The notes: generated by a model from the sequence alone, not told the origin. Counted from the first letter of the stretch, positions 22,714-32,503 are shown. The stretch: 35,925 nt of DNA from Verrucomicrobiales bacterium (GCA_003138485.1 PLGF01000071.1:10617-46541), one strand, 5' to 3'. A program made the numbers and translations.

Positions 22714-25524
22714 ATGATGCAAACCGACATGACCGGCATTGAGAGCCAAAGCGCGCGGCAGGATGAAGCCGCCGTGGCCGCCGTCCGCTGCGGCGACGCG
22801 GAACGTTACCGCGAACTGGTCGAGCGCCATGAACGCCATGTCTTCGCCGTCGCCTGGAGCCAGCTCGGCGACGCCGCTCTCGCGGAGGAGGTCACGCAGG
22901 AGGCTTTCATCCGCGCTTACCGGCGGCTCTGGCTGCTGGGCGATGGGGCGAAATTCGCGGGTTGGGTCAACACCATCGCCCGCCGCGTGGCCATCAATCT
23001 CGGCCTGCGGCATCGCCGCGAACTCAACAAGCGCGAGCGCTGGGCGCTGGAGAATCCGGAAGTCTTCACGGCCGAGAATCCCGCCGGGGAAGCCGATCCG
23101 CAATACACGCCTGAAACCCTGCGCCAGACGCTGGCGGCCCTGCCCGCCGCGCACCGCGAATGTCTGGTGCTCTTTTATATCGAGGGCAAGAGCGGCGCGG
23201 AAGCGGCGGCGGCGCTGGGAATTTCCGAAAGCGCGTTGCGCGTGCGTCTGCACCGCGCCCGCGCCGCGATGCGCGAACGCCTGGAGGAAAAACTGGAAGG
23301 TTCGCTGGTCAAATTGGGACCGGCAAAATCATTGGTGCCCGATGTCATGGCCGGCGTGCTGGCCTCATCGTCCGCCAAGGCGGGTGGAACGGTGGCGGCC
23401 GGAGCGGGCGCGAAAATCTTGTCGGCGCTGGGCAAAACGTTCTTGTTGTCATGGACGCTGCCGCTCCTTTCGCTGGTCACTATGCTGCCGAGTTTGGGAT
23501 TCGGGTGGCTTGTCATGCGGAACGACCGGCGCAATTTCCGCGAGACGGATGGCTTCCGCCCGAAACTGCACCGGCAGTCCTCCCTCAGCTTCATGTGGGG
23601 TTTCCCGCTGGTGATGGTGGGGATGGCCGCGTTCAGTTTTTACGCTAGCGCTCTTTGGGGAATCAATGGACAGCAAATGGCCCTTGCTGGTTTGGTGTTG
23701 GCGCTGACACTGATTTCAGCGCGCTCGCTGACCATTTGCCGCAACCAGTATCAAGTCGGCATGTTTGCCTACTGCGTGATTATCGCGGTGGGTCTTTCCG
23801 CGTTGGCGCTGGGTTGGATACCGCAAAGTCTTGTCACCCTGCCTCGGTTGGCGGCCACCGTGCTTTTTTTCCTCATCTTCAAGAAACGCCCGACGCGGAT
23901 GGATTACAGTTTGTTTTTGCGCGCCGCGCACGGCCTGTTGAATTTTTCTGGTGATGCGGACGAGCCGCCGCCCACGAATTCTTTTGACCGCCGGGATCTG
24001 CTGGCCTTTGCGCGCTTTCTCGGTTCGCGCTGGCTTGTCGCCAACTTCCGTTGGGAAACAAGCGGGTTGGCGCTGCGGCTGCCGCCGGTTGGAAGCCGCT
24101 TCCTGACCAACATGGCCGCCGTCTTCGCGCCGCCCATCAGCCGGCATTGTTCCCGCCTTTCCCTGGGCTGGGACGGAACGGTCAACGCCCATTGCGGCGA
24201 AACGGATTGGCACATCCTGTCCGCGCTGCATACCGCTAGGATGACCGATGTCAAAGAACTGGAAGGCATCGTCGGCGAAACTGTCGCTCAGGCCTGGCGC
24301 GAATTTCGCCGGGGAAATGCTGGCGCGGCGGAAGTGGCGCTGGGCCAATCGCCCGAAGCGAGTATCTTCGTCGTGCCGCCGGCCCGCTCCAAGGCGACGC
24401 GCTGGTGGCGGTTTTATATCGGCGCATCTGTGGTCTTGATGGTGGCTGCATTGAGTCTGCAATTCTGGCAGCCGCCTTGGATGGCCGGGTTGAAGCCTGT
24501 CCGCGCCACGGAAGCGGAAGTGCGCGCGTTTTTGAACGACACCGCGCCGAACCCGAACCCAAAAACATTCAAGTTCAACAGCTCGGGTTTGGCGATCTTC
24601 ACCTGCATGGTGCTCCCGTCAACAAATTTATATTCGCCGGAAGGCTTGCGCGCGATGCGGGATGAAGTCGCAGAAGGTGGAGGATTTGATTCCTGGAAGG
24701 AGAGCATTCGCATAGGCCGCGATGTGCTGCTTTTCAACGCGCCCCTGGCGCGCCGCGCAGTGGTCGATGGCTGGATCAGTTGGAGCGATCTGGGCATCCA
24801 GCCGGCGGATGCGGCGGCTTCTCTCCGCGCCGACCAGCTTCAGATGTATCCGCCGGACAAATGGGATCATATTTTGAACCCCAACCAGTCCTGGTCGTGG
24901 GTGAAAGAGCAAAAGTTCAATGTGATGCGGATTCAATTGGATGGCGTAACGCAACTTCGGCTTTTGCAGTCCGTCAATTGTCTCGACCTTACGGCCGGCG
25001 AGAAGCTCATCCGGCAAATCGCGTCGGTGCAAACCCTCTCCGGCACACCGCCGGGACAGCCGCCGATTCACGATTGGCGCGACGTGCGCGGATTATTTTT
25101 CACGCCGGGCCATCCCGCGTTGCAGGACACTTATTACTCGCTCGCCGCCCTGGAAATTCTCGGCGGCTTGGACAGAATCGACCGTGAAGCGTGCATCAAG
25201 GGCATTCTGCGCCGGCATCGCGGAAAAGGCTGGTTCACGTCGCCCAATTCCGGCGGAATCAACGAATACCACATTGACGGCAGCGCGCGTGACACCATCG
25301 CCGCATACGAATCGCTGCGCATTCTCGGCGCGCTGGATCGGGTGAAGGATTTGGCGCAATGGCAGTTTCGCCCCCAGCGCGCCGGCGTCGCCAAAGGCCA
25401 GTTGACCTGTCAGGACGTCGAGGCCTGGGTTTGCCAGCGGCGTTTGGAAAGAATCGTCCGCCAGAGACAAGAGAATCCTCAAACACCCCCCGCCTCTCTT
25501 TTGGCCGGGACAAGTGAATATTGA
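22714..25524 (+). CDS. ECF sigma factor fused to membrane and prenyltransferase-repeat-like domains
   Basis: About 936 residues against ~190 for a plain ECF sigma factor. Region 2 (about 20-100) includes AEEVTQEAFIRAYRRLW and FAGWVNTIARRVAIN; region 4 (about 125-190) includes LAALPAAHRECLVLFYIEGK and LRVRLHRARAAMRERL. After a linker come about five hydrophobic segments (232-262, 283-307, 315-330, 340-364, 369-386), a soluble stretch, another membrane segment (563-585) and a large C-terminal region. Near 795-885 that region has repeated TYYSLAALEILGGLDRIDRE / YESLRILGALDRVKD units resembling prenyltransferase/squalene-oxidase alpha/alpha-toroid repeats. A tethered, self-regulated sigma factor is inferred. 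Tandem ATGs at 22714 and 22717 are plausible starts; the frame is open from 22594, but that would run into the divergent gene. Confidence 0.82.
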   Translation: MMQTDMTGIESQSARQDEAAVAAVRCGDAERYRELVERHERHVFAVAWSQLGDAALAEEVTQEAFIRAYRRLWLLGDGAKFAGWVNTIARRVAINLGLRHRRELNKRERWALENPEVFTAENPAGEADPQYTPETLRQTLAALPAAHRECLVLFYIEGKSGAEAAAALGISESALRVRLHRARAAMRERLEEKLEGSLVKLGPAKSLVPDVMAGVLASSSAKAGGTVAAGAGAKILSALGKTFLLSWTLPLLSLVTMLPSLGFGWLVMRNDRRNFRETDGFRPKLHRQSSLSFMWGFPLVMVGMAAFSFYASALWGINGQQMALAGLVLALTLISARSLTICRNQYQVGMFAYCVIIAVGLSALALGWIPQSLVTLPRLAATVLFFLIFKKRPTRMDYSLFLRAAHGLLNFSGDADEPPPTNSFDRRDLLAFARFLGSRWLVANFRWETSGLALRLPPVGSRFLTNMAAVFAPPISRHCSRLSLGWDGTVNAHCGETDWHILSALHTARMTDVKELEGIVGETVAQAWREFRRGNAGAAEVALGQSPEASIFVVPPARSKATRWWRFYIGASVVLMVAALSLQFWQPPWMAGLKPVRATEAEVRAFLNDTAPNPNPKTFKFNSSGLAIFTCMVLPSTNLYSPEGLRAMRDEVAEGGGFDSWKESIRIGRDVLLFNAPLARRAVVDGWISWSDLGIQPADAAASLRADQLQMYPPDKWDHILNPNQSWSWVKEQKFNVMRIQLDGVTQLRLLQSVNCLDLTAGEKLIRQIASVQTLSGTPPGQPPIHDWRDVRGLFFTPGHPALQDTYYSLAALEILGGLDRIDREACIKGILRRHRGKGWFTSPNSGGINEYHIDGSARDTIAAYESLRILGALDRVKDLAQWQFRPQRAGVAKGQLTCQDVEAWVCQRRLERIVRQRQENPQTPPASLLAGTSEY

Positions 25525-25533
25525 TGACGGAAG

Positions 25534-27015
25534 TCAAACAGCCATGCTGAGGAGGAACTCGATGTTGCTGCGGGTCTTTTTGAGTTTGCCCAGCAGCAGT
25601 TCCATCGCTTCCACGGGCGGCACGCCGGTGAGGGCGCGACGCAGGATGACAACTTTGTTGTATTCGTCAGGATGATAGAGCAGCTCTTCTTTGCGCGTGC
25701 CGGAGAGTTCGACGTTGATCGAGGGGAAGATGCGGCGGTCCACCAGGTGGCGGTCCAGATGGACTTCCATGTTCCCGGTGCCTTTGAACTCCTCGAAAAT
25801 GACTTCGTCCATGCGGGAGCCGGTGTCAACGAGCGCGGTGGCGATGATGGTCAGGGAACCGCCTTCCTCGACGTTGCGGGCGGCGCCAAAGAAGCGCTTG
25901 GGCTTGTGCAGGGCGTTGGCATCGACGCCGCCGGAAAGGATTTTGCCCGAATGCGGCTGGATGGTGTTGTAGGCGCGGGCCAGGCGGGTGATGGAGTCAA
26001 GGAGAATGACAGCGTCCCGCTTGTGCTCGATCATGCGCTTGGCCTTTTCGATGACCATTTCGGCCACTTGCACATGCCGCTCGGGCGGTTCGTCAAAGGT
26101 GGAACTGATGACTTCGGCGCCGCGGCAGGAGCGCTCCATGTCGGTGACTTCCTCAGGGCGCTCGTCGATGAGCAGGATGAAGAGATAGGCTTCGGGATTG
26201 TTTTTGAGGATGGCGTTGGCCAGCTTCTGCATCAGGACGGTCTTGCCGGTGCGGGGCGGGGCGACAATGAGTCCGCGGGTGCCTTTACCGATGGGACAGA
26301 CCAGGTCCAGGACGCGAGTGGAGAGTTCATCCGGGACGGTTTCCAGCAGATAGCGCTTGTTGGGAAAGAGCGGGGTGAGGTTGTCGAAATGCGTTTTGTC
26401 CTTGGCCTTGTCCGGTTCCTCGGTATCAACGGCCTCGACTTTGAGGAGGGCGAAAAAACGCTCCTTGTCTTTGGGGGGACGAATCTGGCCGGCGATGAGG
26501 TTGCCGGTTTGGAGGTCAAAGCGGCGGATTTGGGAAGGGGAAACGTAGATGTCTTCCGGGCAGGGCAAATAGTTGAAACTGCGGGAGCGGAGGAACCCGA
26601 AGCCCTCGGGCAGGATTTCCAGGACGCCTTCGGAAAAGAGGACGCCGGCGCGTTGGGCGTTCTTCTGGAGAATCTGGAAGATCAGCTCGTGCTTGCGCAT
26701 CGTGCCGAAGTTTTCGATGCCCATTTCGCGCGCGCGATGGTTCAACTCCGGCATCGCCATCGCCTGAAGGGCGGCGATGTTGACGGTGGCGCCGCCGGGA
26801 ACGGCGGCCTGGCGCCCCGGCTCGACTTCCTCGCGGGTTTCGACCGCCTGCGTGGGCGGTTCCAATTTCATTTCGCCCGGCGCGGAAGGGGTCTGGGGCG
26901 GCGGCTCGGGGGCAGGGGGGGGGTCCAGCGCTTCAGGGGGCGGCGCATGGGACTTGGGCGCCGCCGTTTGGCGGGCGCTCTTGCGGGCTGCTTTCTTGGG
27001 GGCGGCTTTGGGCAT
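25534..27015 (-). CDS. rho: Transcription termination factor Rho
   Basis: Hexameric RNA-dependent ATPase that ends transcription. Of 493 residues, the first ~85 are a Lys/Ala/Pro-rich extension ([16 protein letters not shown] and [12 protein letters not shown]), then the Rho N-terminal helical domain ([20 protein letters not shown]), the cold-shock-like RNA-binding domain ([16 protein letters not shown]), and the ATPase: Walker [10 protein letters not shown] (~250-260), [13 protein letters not shown], Walker [14 protein letters not shown] and R-loop [20 protein letters not shown]. The ATG at 27015 is taken rather than the TTG two codons upstream. Disordered Rho extensions are common in several phyla. 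The gene ends 9 bp from the convergent sigma-factor stop. Confidence 0.97.
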   Translation of the reverse strand: MPKAAPKKAARKSARQTAAPKSHAPPPEALDPPPAPEPPPQTPSAPGEMKLEPPTQAVETREEVEPGRQAAVPGGATVNIAALQAMAMPELNHRAREMGIENFGTMRKHELIFQILQKNAQRAGVLFSEGVLEILPEGFGFLRSRSFNYLPCPEDIYVSPSQIRRFDLQTGNLIAGQIRPPKDKERFFALLKVEAVDTEEPDKAKDKTHFDNLTPLFPNKRYLLETVPDELSTRVLDLVCPIGKGTRGLIVAPPRTGKTVLMQKLANAILKNNPEAYLFILLIDERPEEVTDMERSCRGAEVISSTFDEPPERHVQVAEMVIEKAKRMIEHKRDAVILLDSITRLARAYNTIQPHSGKILSGGVDANALHKPKRFFGAARNVEEGGSLTIIATALVDTGSRMDEVIFEEFKGTGNMEVHLDRHLVDRRIFPSINVELSGTRKEELLYHPDEYNKVVILRRALTGVPPVEAMELLLGKLKKTRSNIEFLLSMAV

Positions 27016-27070
27016 AGGCAAAATGTAATGTCAAATTCGAGGATTGGGCAGAACCCATTAGCTGACCAAT

Positions 27071-27094
27071 TGGAGGCGGGAGACTTGAACCCGG
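27071..27094 (-). other. tRNA/tmRNA 3'-end-like fragment between rho and the fusion gene
   Basis: Read on the minus strand, the segment has GGGTTCAAGT followed by a CCCGCCTCCA-like acceptor end, as in tRNA/tmRNA 3' halves, but the loop is two bases too long and no 5' half is present. Palindromes CCAATTGG lie at 27066-27073 and 27107-27114. It may be a decayed attachment-site remnant or chance. Confidence 0.2.
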
Positions 27095-27134
27095 TCAAAT
27101 CGGCGGCCAATTGGGGGAATACCCAAAATCGTTG

Positions 27135-29303
27135 TTAATATGGCAAGGGGTACCTTGCCGTCAGTTCGCGGACACGTTGTCTTACTTGCCGGGCGGTGTC
27201 AAGGTTCTTAATATCGAGCAAAACCTCGCTGATCATGTCCGCCACCGCGGCCATCTCCGCCTCCTTCATCCCTCGCGTGGTGACCGCCGGTGTGCCCAGG
27301 CGGATGCCGCTGGCCAGGAAGGGAGAGCGGGTTTCAAAGGGGATCGTGTTCTTATTGACTGTAATCCCCGCCTCATCGAGGGCCGCCTGGCACTCCTTGC
27401 CGGTCAACCCGCGCCCGCCGACATCGACCAGCATGAGATGATTATCCGTGCCGCCGCTGACCAGACGGAAGCGGTTGCGGAGCATGCCGCCGGCCAGGGC
27501 GCTGGCGTTGAGGAGGATTTGCTGCTGGTAGGCCTTGAACTCCGGTTGGAGGGCCTCCTGGAAACAAACCGCTTTCGCGGCGATGACATGCATGAGCGGC
27601 CCGCCCTGGATGCCGGGGAAGGTCTGCGAATCAATCTCCTTGGCATGGGTCTCCTTGCACAGAATCAACCCGCCCCGCGGACCGCGCAGCGTCTTGTGGG
27701 TGGTGGTCGTCACGAAATCGGCGTGTTCCATGGGGCTGGGGTGCAGGCCGACGGCGACCAGGCCGGCAATGTGCGCGATGTCAGCCAGCAAATAAGCGCC
27801 GACCGAACGGGCGATTTCACCCATGCGCTGAAAGTTGATGATGCGCGGATAGGCGCTGGCGCCGACGGTGATCATGCGAGGGCGGTTTTCCTCGGCCATT
27901 TTCTGCAATTGATCGTAATCGATGGTTTCGTCCTCGCGCCGGACACCGTAATGGATGATCTCAAAGAAACGGCCGGAGAAGTTGGCCTTGTTGCCGTGGG
28001 TAAGGTGGCCGCCGTGCGAGAGGTCCATGGTCAGCATCTTGTCGCCGGGCTTGAGAACGGCGAAATAGACGGCCATGTTGGCCTGGCTGCCGGAGTGGGG
28101 CTGGACATTGGCGTGCTGGGCGCCGAAGATGCGCTTGGCGCGTTCAATGGCCAGCCGCTCCACGATGTCCATGTTTTCGCAGCCGCCGTACCAGCGTTTG
28201 CCGGGGTAGCCCTCGGCGTATTTATTGGTCAGGACCGAGCCTTGGGCTTCCAGGATGGCGGGGCTGACAAAGTTTTCGCTGGCAATCAACTCGATGTTTT
28301 CCTGCTGGCGCTGGCGTTCGAGGAAAACGGCGTTGGCGATTTCGGGGTCCACGGCCTTGAGTTTGAGAGACGGGGGAGTATGGGTGGGTTCCATTTTGGT
28401 AATGCGTTGTTCGTGGCGGCCCCGCTCAAATTGAGCGGCCAGAAAGGCCTCGACTATTTTTATCGCGTGTTCCGGCGTGACTAGGCTGGCGCCCAGGCAA
28501 AGGACATTGGCGTCGTTGTGCTGGCGGGCCAGCTTGGCCATCTGCTCATCCAACGCCAGCGCGGCGCGCACGCCGGGGATTTTATTGGCGGCCATGCTCA
28601 TCCCGATGCCCGTCGAACAGATCAAAATCCCCAGTTGACTCCGCCCGGCCGCAACGGCTTCGGCCACCGCCTGCGCGTAATCAGGGTAATCGCTCGGTTC
28701 GGACGAACTGGCGCCCAGGTCGGCCAGAGGGGTCTCGGTGGATTGCAAGTAGGACTTGAGCACTTCCTTGAGTTGGAACCCGGCGTGGTCGCACCCCAAG
28801 GCGACGCGGCTTGTGGCAGTGGAAGCTGGAGCGCCCTGCCCGGCTGAGGTTTGCTCGATGAAACTGAGCATGGAGAAAATCCCCTGCTCTATCTGGTCGC
28901 GGCAATAGGCATAAGTCTCGTAGGAACCGCCGATGGGATCGCTGATGTCCTTCTCGAATTCATCCAGCGTCTCGTCAAATTCCCGCAGCAGAAACGTCTT
29001 CTCCGCCGCCTGGGGAAAGAGGAGGTTGACGGAATCGACATGGCTGTGGGTCATCCCGAAAATATAGTCGGCCTGCTCGACCAGGTCGGGCGTGAGCATC
29101 CGGCTGCGTTGCTCGGAAATGTCGATCCCCAATTCCTTCAGCGCGCGCACCGCGTGCGGGCTGGGCGTCTGCCCTTCCAGCGCGCCGACGCCCGCCGACA
29201 GCACGCGACAATCCGTCCGCCCCTTGGTGGCGTGGCGGAAAAGGCCCTCGGCCATTGGACTGCGGCAGATATTGCCCGTGCAAACAAATAAGACGGTCTT
29301 CAT
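27135..29303 (-). CDS. glyA: Triple fusion: LMW phosphatase + ribose-5-phosphate isomerase B + serine hydroxymethyltransferase
   Basis: One uninterrupted frame of 722 residues. Residues 1-150 are a low-molecular-weight phosphatase (P-loop C8TGNICRS with R14; DPIGG at 122-126), close to protein-arginine phosphatases (YwlE). Residues 166-295 are Rpi[12 protein letters not shown] and the active-site [13 protein letters not shown] (C229). Residues 304-722 are a full-length GlyA (419 aa), with [20 protein letters not shown] and the PLP lysine in [14 protein letters not shown], which makes glycine and methylene-THF from serine. In Bacillus the separate genes ywlE, rpiB and glyA are neighbours. An internal ATG at 28394 could start GlyA alone but has no ribosome-binding site. 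The ATG at 29303 is directly preceded by AGGA, oddly close. Confidence 0.88.
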   Translation of the reverse strand: MKTVLFVCTGNICRSPMAEGLFRHATKGRTDCRVLSAGVGALEGQTPSPHAVRALKELGIDISEQRSRMLTPDLVEQADYIFGMTHSHVDSVNLLFPQAAEKTFLLREFDETLDEFEKDISDPIGGSYETYAYCRDQIEQGIFSMLSFIEQTSAGQGAPASTATSRVALGCDHAGFQLKEVLKSYLQSTETPLADLGASSSEPSDYPDYAQAVAEAVAAGRSQLGILICSTGIGMSMAANKIPGVRAALALDEQMAKLARQHNDANVLCLGASLVTPEHAIKIVEAFLAAQFERGRHEQRITKMEPTHTPPSLKLKAVDPEIANAVFLERQRQQENIELIASENFVSPAILEAQGSVLTNKYAEGYPGKRWYGGCENMDIVERLAIERAKRIFGAQHANVQPHSGSQANMAVYFAVLKPGDKMLTMDLSHGGHLTHGNKANFSGRFFEIIHYGVRREDETIDYDQLQKMAEENRPRMITVGASAYPRIINFQRMGEIARSVGAYLLADIAHIAGLVAVGLHPSPMEHADFVTTTTHKTLRGPRGGLILCKETHAKEIDSQTFPGIQGGPLMHVIAAKAVCFQEALQPEFKAYQQQILLNASALAGGMLRNRFRLVSGGTDNHLMLVDVGGRGLTGKECQAALDEAGITVNKNTIPFETRSPFLASGIRLGTPAVTTRGMKEAEMAAVADMISEVLLDIKNLDTARQVRQRVRELTARYPLPY

Positions 29304-29384
29304 TCCTGCGACAAAGTGGTTAAATTTGCCGTCGCCATTGAAGATCGTCAACCGCGAAAACGCGCGTCTTTTCCGCCAGCGCAC

Positions 29385-30803
29385 TCACTGCAATTTGAAA
29401 GGCAACTGGGAGACGACCGCGTAGAGTGTTGATAGGGTCTGGGCGGTGGGCTGATTGTGTCCGCCCGGTCCGAAGCGCAGCGCGACACCGGGATCGAAGG
29501 CGCGAATGACGAGGCAATAGTTGTTGTTGGCCATCACTCCCAGCAACTCGCCCGTGCGGCTCAAGACCAGATCGCCGCTGGAGGGGTTGAATTTTCCGAA
29601 AAGTCCGCGGAGCGAACTGCGGTCCATCTTCACGTATTGCGGGGTGTCCACGTCGATCTCGAATCGGCACTCGCCGTAGTAACTATCCTGCGTGCCGGCC
29701 ACGACCGCGTCCTGAAACTTGAACGGCTCCTGGGAGAAGCGGTAGATCGCGCATCCCAGCGCGCGCGCTTCGGCCGCCGGGATCGGAATCAAGAGCACGC
29801 GCGGGTCCGCCGAGGAAAATGAAACGGAGTCAATCGGGAAAACGGCGTTGCCGCGGGCCAGGGTGCCGCTCAACTCCTCCCATTGGGTGCCGGGACTCCA
29901 CAGCGTCAGCGGGGTGTCCTGCACATGGCAGAGGGCGAAGGTGTTGGTGCCATCGGTCGCCACGATGATGCGGGTCTGCTTGAATTTGGAAGCGTCGATC
30001 CCGAAAACGCCCGGCTTCAAACCATAGAAGCTGGCCAGCAAGCGATTGGTGGTCAGTTGCTCATAAATCTCGTTGGGCGCCAGCGGGCGGTTGGCGCGGA
30101 TTTCCTGAGCCAGCTCGGACGATCGGGTGGCCAGGGTCTTGACGCCATCGGCCAGTTTGGCGTTGATCTGGCGCTGAACCTCGACTTCGCCCTGGAGCTG
30201 GGACATTTGGGCCAGGGCGGTGCGGTGGGCGGCTTCACTATTTTGCAATTGATTGGCCAGGTTGGCGCGCTCGGATTGCATGACTTGGTTGCTTTGCTGC
30301 AACTCGGCCAACTGGCGTTCCAGGGCGGAGGCTTTCTCCGCCTGTTTGCGGGCTTGGGCCTCCATCGCCGCGCGCTGTTCCTTGGAGATGACCGATTCCT
30401 CCTTGGTGTCCCGCAGTTGCTGGCTCAGGGCGGCGACGTTGCTTTGCGCGCTGGCGACCTCGCGGACCAAATTGGTTTCCTGCTCCTGCAAACGCGCTTC
30501 CTGCTCCTCCTTGGATTTCAATTGGGCCTGGAAATTCTGGAGTTGCTGGTCCCGCTGGTTGACGGACAGCCGTGTTTTGGCCAGTTCGCCCACGAGCGCC
30601 TCGCGGTTCTTCCGCTCCTCATCCAGCGCCAGACGCATGACGTCGCCCAAGTCCTGCCGTCCGCTGACCTGGTTGGTCGCCTTTTCCGTGTTGAGCGCGC
30701 GCGGGACGCCGCTCAGAGACACCTTGCTGATGTCCGGCGTGGAGAAAACCAGGAGGCTGACCAGCAGGAAATCGCAAATGACGATGAGAATGCTTCGGTT
30801 CAT
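29385..30803 (-). CDS. MotB/ExbD-like anchored coiled-coil protein with trypsin-fold-like C-terminus
   Basis: A 472-residue protein. A very short N-terminus leads into one membrane segment (4-21) reading VICDFLLVSLLVF, with Asp11 inside it; ExbD/TolR/MotB have the same pattern (ExbD FIDVMLVLLIIF). A long heptad-rich coiled coil (about 55-235) follows, then a beta-rich domain (275-440) with SSGDLVLSRTGELLGVMAN (408-426). That resembles the GNSGGPL..G.VVG strand pair of HtrA/trypsin folds, without a convincing His/Asp/Ser triad. Function is unknown; a role as the moving or wall-contacting subunit of an ion-driven complex is inferred. The ATG overlaps the stop of the partner gene (ATGA). The triple-fusion gene begins 81 bp downstream. 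Confidence 0.72.
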   Translation of the reverse strand: MNRSILIVICDFLLVSLLVFSTPDISKVSLSGVPRALNTEKATNQVSGRQDLGDVMRLALDEERKNREALVGELAKTRLSVNQRDQQLQNFQAQLKSKEEQEARLQEQETNLVREVASAQSNVAALSQQLRDTKEESVISKEQRAAMEAQARKQAEKASALERQLAELQQSNQVMQSERANLANQLQNSEAAHRTALAQMSQLQGEVEVQRQINAKLADGVKTLATRSSELAQEIRANRPLAPNEIYEQLTTNRLLASFYGLKPGVFGIDASKFKQTRIIVATDGTNTFALCHVQDTPLTLWSPGTQWEELSGTLARGNAVFPIDSVSFSSADPRVLLIPIPAAEARALGCAIYRFSQEPFKFQDAVVAGTQDSYYGECRFEIDVDTPQYVKMDRSSLRGLFGKFNPSSGDLVLSRTGELLGVMANNNYCLVIRAFDPGVALRFGPGGHNQPTAQTLSTLYAVVSQLPFKLQ

Positions 30804-32503
30804 GCGGTCGGGGCGTAGCGAGCCGGAGCGGGCGCGGCGGGGGCAACAGCGCTGGAATCCGCCTCAGCCAGGAGGAGTAATTGGCGGCGGACGGGGCGCA
30901 GATTGAAGATTTTGAAAATGGATACGAAAATAATTCCGAAGGAGGTCGAGGAATAGGCCGCCATGAGGCTGAACGGGTAGCCCTTGTCCAGCGAATTGAG
31001 GATCAGCGCGACGATGGTGCCGCAGAAACCCAGGTAAAGGCCGGCGTCGAACAGATGCTCTTCATTCTCCAGAAGCTTGAGTTGGACGCGCGGCACGACT
31101 TTCTGGCGGCGGATTTCCACCAGCTTCACCCTGCAAGTGATGTAAATGAGCGCCTGCAACACAAAGAACAGAAGCAGTGTCAACAGAGTTGAATTCATAA
31201 GTTTCGGTTTGGCGCCGGACGTTGCCACCGCGGCCACGCTGCCCACCCCGGGCAAGCGCAGCCTAAGGGGATAGACTCCCCTCTGGCTGTCCTGGGCGAG
31301 AAACGGCTCGCTCAGAAGCAGGACCACGAGCAAAAAGCCCAACGCAAATAACATCTCGCGGATCACATGAAATCCGCGCACCCGCAACGGCTCCTCAATC
31401 ACAGGCACCGCCCGCCAAACGCGCAGACCCGCCGCAATCAGGAACCCGCCTGACAGGTAAAAGAACCACTTAACTGTCAACGCAACCCACGGTTCGCGCA
31501 AGGCACAATCGGTCGCGCCCCGGAAGAAAATCCCAGCCGGTCCGAACCCCAGCGCCCGCGCCCGAAGCGCCGAGTCGTAAATCCGCTGGTTCCTCCTAAG
31601 CAATTCCTCCAGCGAGCCGCTGCCCCAGCGCAGGCTGGTTCCCAAATCCGACAGCCCGGTCTGGCTGAACTTGCCCAGATAGGCGGCCACACCTCCCGGT
31701 TTCCGCGACAATACCACCGCGGCAAAAAGCACAGGCGCCTGCTCTCCCGCGTTGCGCGCCTGGTCGGCCAGGAAGCTCAACGTCCGGGGGTCCTCCACGT
31801 CCTGCGCAAACGCCGCCAACTCCCCCCAACTCAGCCGTTGTCCCAGCGACATCATGTCCATGAGCAGACCTTCCAGCGGCTCGGAATTGCCGCCCCGGAT
31901 GGCGGCGGCGGCCCGGTCCAGAAGCGCTTCGCGCAAGCCGGTCGCCACGCAGTTCTCCTCCACCAACAGCCCGCAAACCGACAGCGCCGCGTCGAAGGCC
32001 TGGCCGGAAGAAGACGACGAGGGCGGAAACAGCACCGTGTTCGTCAGGTCGCGGCAACGCATCAGTTCCCGCACGGCGGGAGTGGCGCTGGCCGCCAGCA
32101 ACTCCAGCGCCCGATCCCGATTTTCCAGCCGGATGAGCGCCTCCGTCAAGGGAAGAGCGCTTTCGCGCCCTCGCGCGTCGCCCTGATCGAGAAGCTTCTC
32201 AACCCGGTTCGCGCCCGGACCTTGCGCGGACAGGCGGCTGACGGCGTTTGAAAGTTTCTCAACACCAATAAGTCTTTGCCTCTGAGCCGCTTGCAACAGC
32301 AATTCAGCGGGGCCTGACTGTCCGGCTCCGGCCAAGGCCATGCCCCGGTCAATCAACGAAGGCGACCCAGATCCGGCCCGTTGGATGACAGCCAGATCGA
32401 CGGCCCGCAAATGTACAGGGACCAGCCACCCGCACAGCAGCAGCAACGCCGCTCCTGCCATGCAGACTGCAAACCACAACCTCCTGCTCCGTATCGTGTT
32501 CAT
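30800..32503 (-). CDS. MotA/ExbB-like membrane protein with large N-terminal ectodomain
   Basis: A 567-residue protein. Membrane segments lie at about 9-29, 340-362, 383-404, 439-457, 487-505 and 511-533. Residues 30-339 form a helical, probably periplasmic, TPR-like region. The last two helices, LYLGFCGTIVALIL and AAYSSTSFGIIFVSIFKIF, match the TM2/TM3 signature of the MotA/TolQ/ExbB family (LGLLGTV.G.., A...TT..GL..A). The family forms pentameric proton or sodium channels around a MotB/ExbD dimer. The cytosolic loop between 457 and 487 is short for the family, so this is a divergent member. The stop overlaps the start of the ExbD-like gene by 4 bp. Identification rests on motif and context and needs a profile search. 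Confidence 0.65.
   Translation of the reverse strand: MNTIRSRRLWFAVCMAGAALLLLCGWLVPVHLRAVDLAVIQRAGSGSPSLIDRGMALAGAGQSGPAELLLQAAQRQRLIGVEKLSNAVSRLSAQGPGANRVEKLLDQGDARGRESALPLTEALIRLENRDRALELLAASATPAVRELMRCRDLTNTVLFPPSSSSSGQAFDAALSVCGLLVEENCVATGLREALLDRAAAAIRGGNSEPLEGLLMDMMSLGQRLSWGELAAFAQDVEDPRTLSFLADQARNAGEQAPVLFAAVVLSRKPGGVAAYLGKFSQTGLSDLGTSLRWGSGSLEELLRRNQRIYDSALRARALGFGPAGIFFRGATDCALREPWVALTVKWFFYLSGGFLIAAGLRVWRAVPVIEEPLRVRGFHVIREMLFALGFLLVVLLLSEPFLAQDSQRGVYPLRLRLPGVGSVAAVATSGAKPKLMNSTLLTLLLFFVLQALIYITCRVKLVEIRRQKVVPRVQLKLLENEEHLFDAGLYLGFCGTIVALILNSLDKGYPFSLMAAYSSTSFGIIFVSIFKIFNLRPVRRQLLLLAEADSSAVAPAAPAPARYAPTA

Noticed and set aside
25672-27138. 488-codon plus-strand open frame opposite rho
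   Set aside because: Antisense shadow of the highly conserved rho sequence; Gly/Asp-rich composition with no motifs.
28394-28394. Internal ATG as a separate glyA start
   Set aside because: No purine-rich site precedes it and the frame is continuous with the RpiB domain; kept only as an alternative within the fusion entry.
30800-32503. Zorya anti-phage system (ZorA/ZorB)
   Set aside because: The motor-like pair lacks a peptidoglycan-binding OmpA-type domain, and no ZorC/D/E-like helicase or nuclease is nearby.
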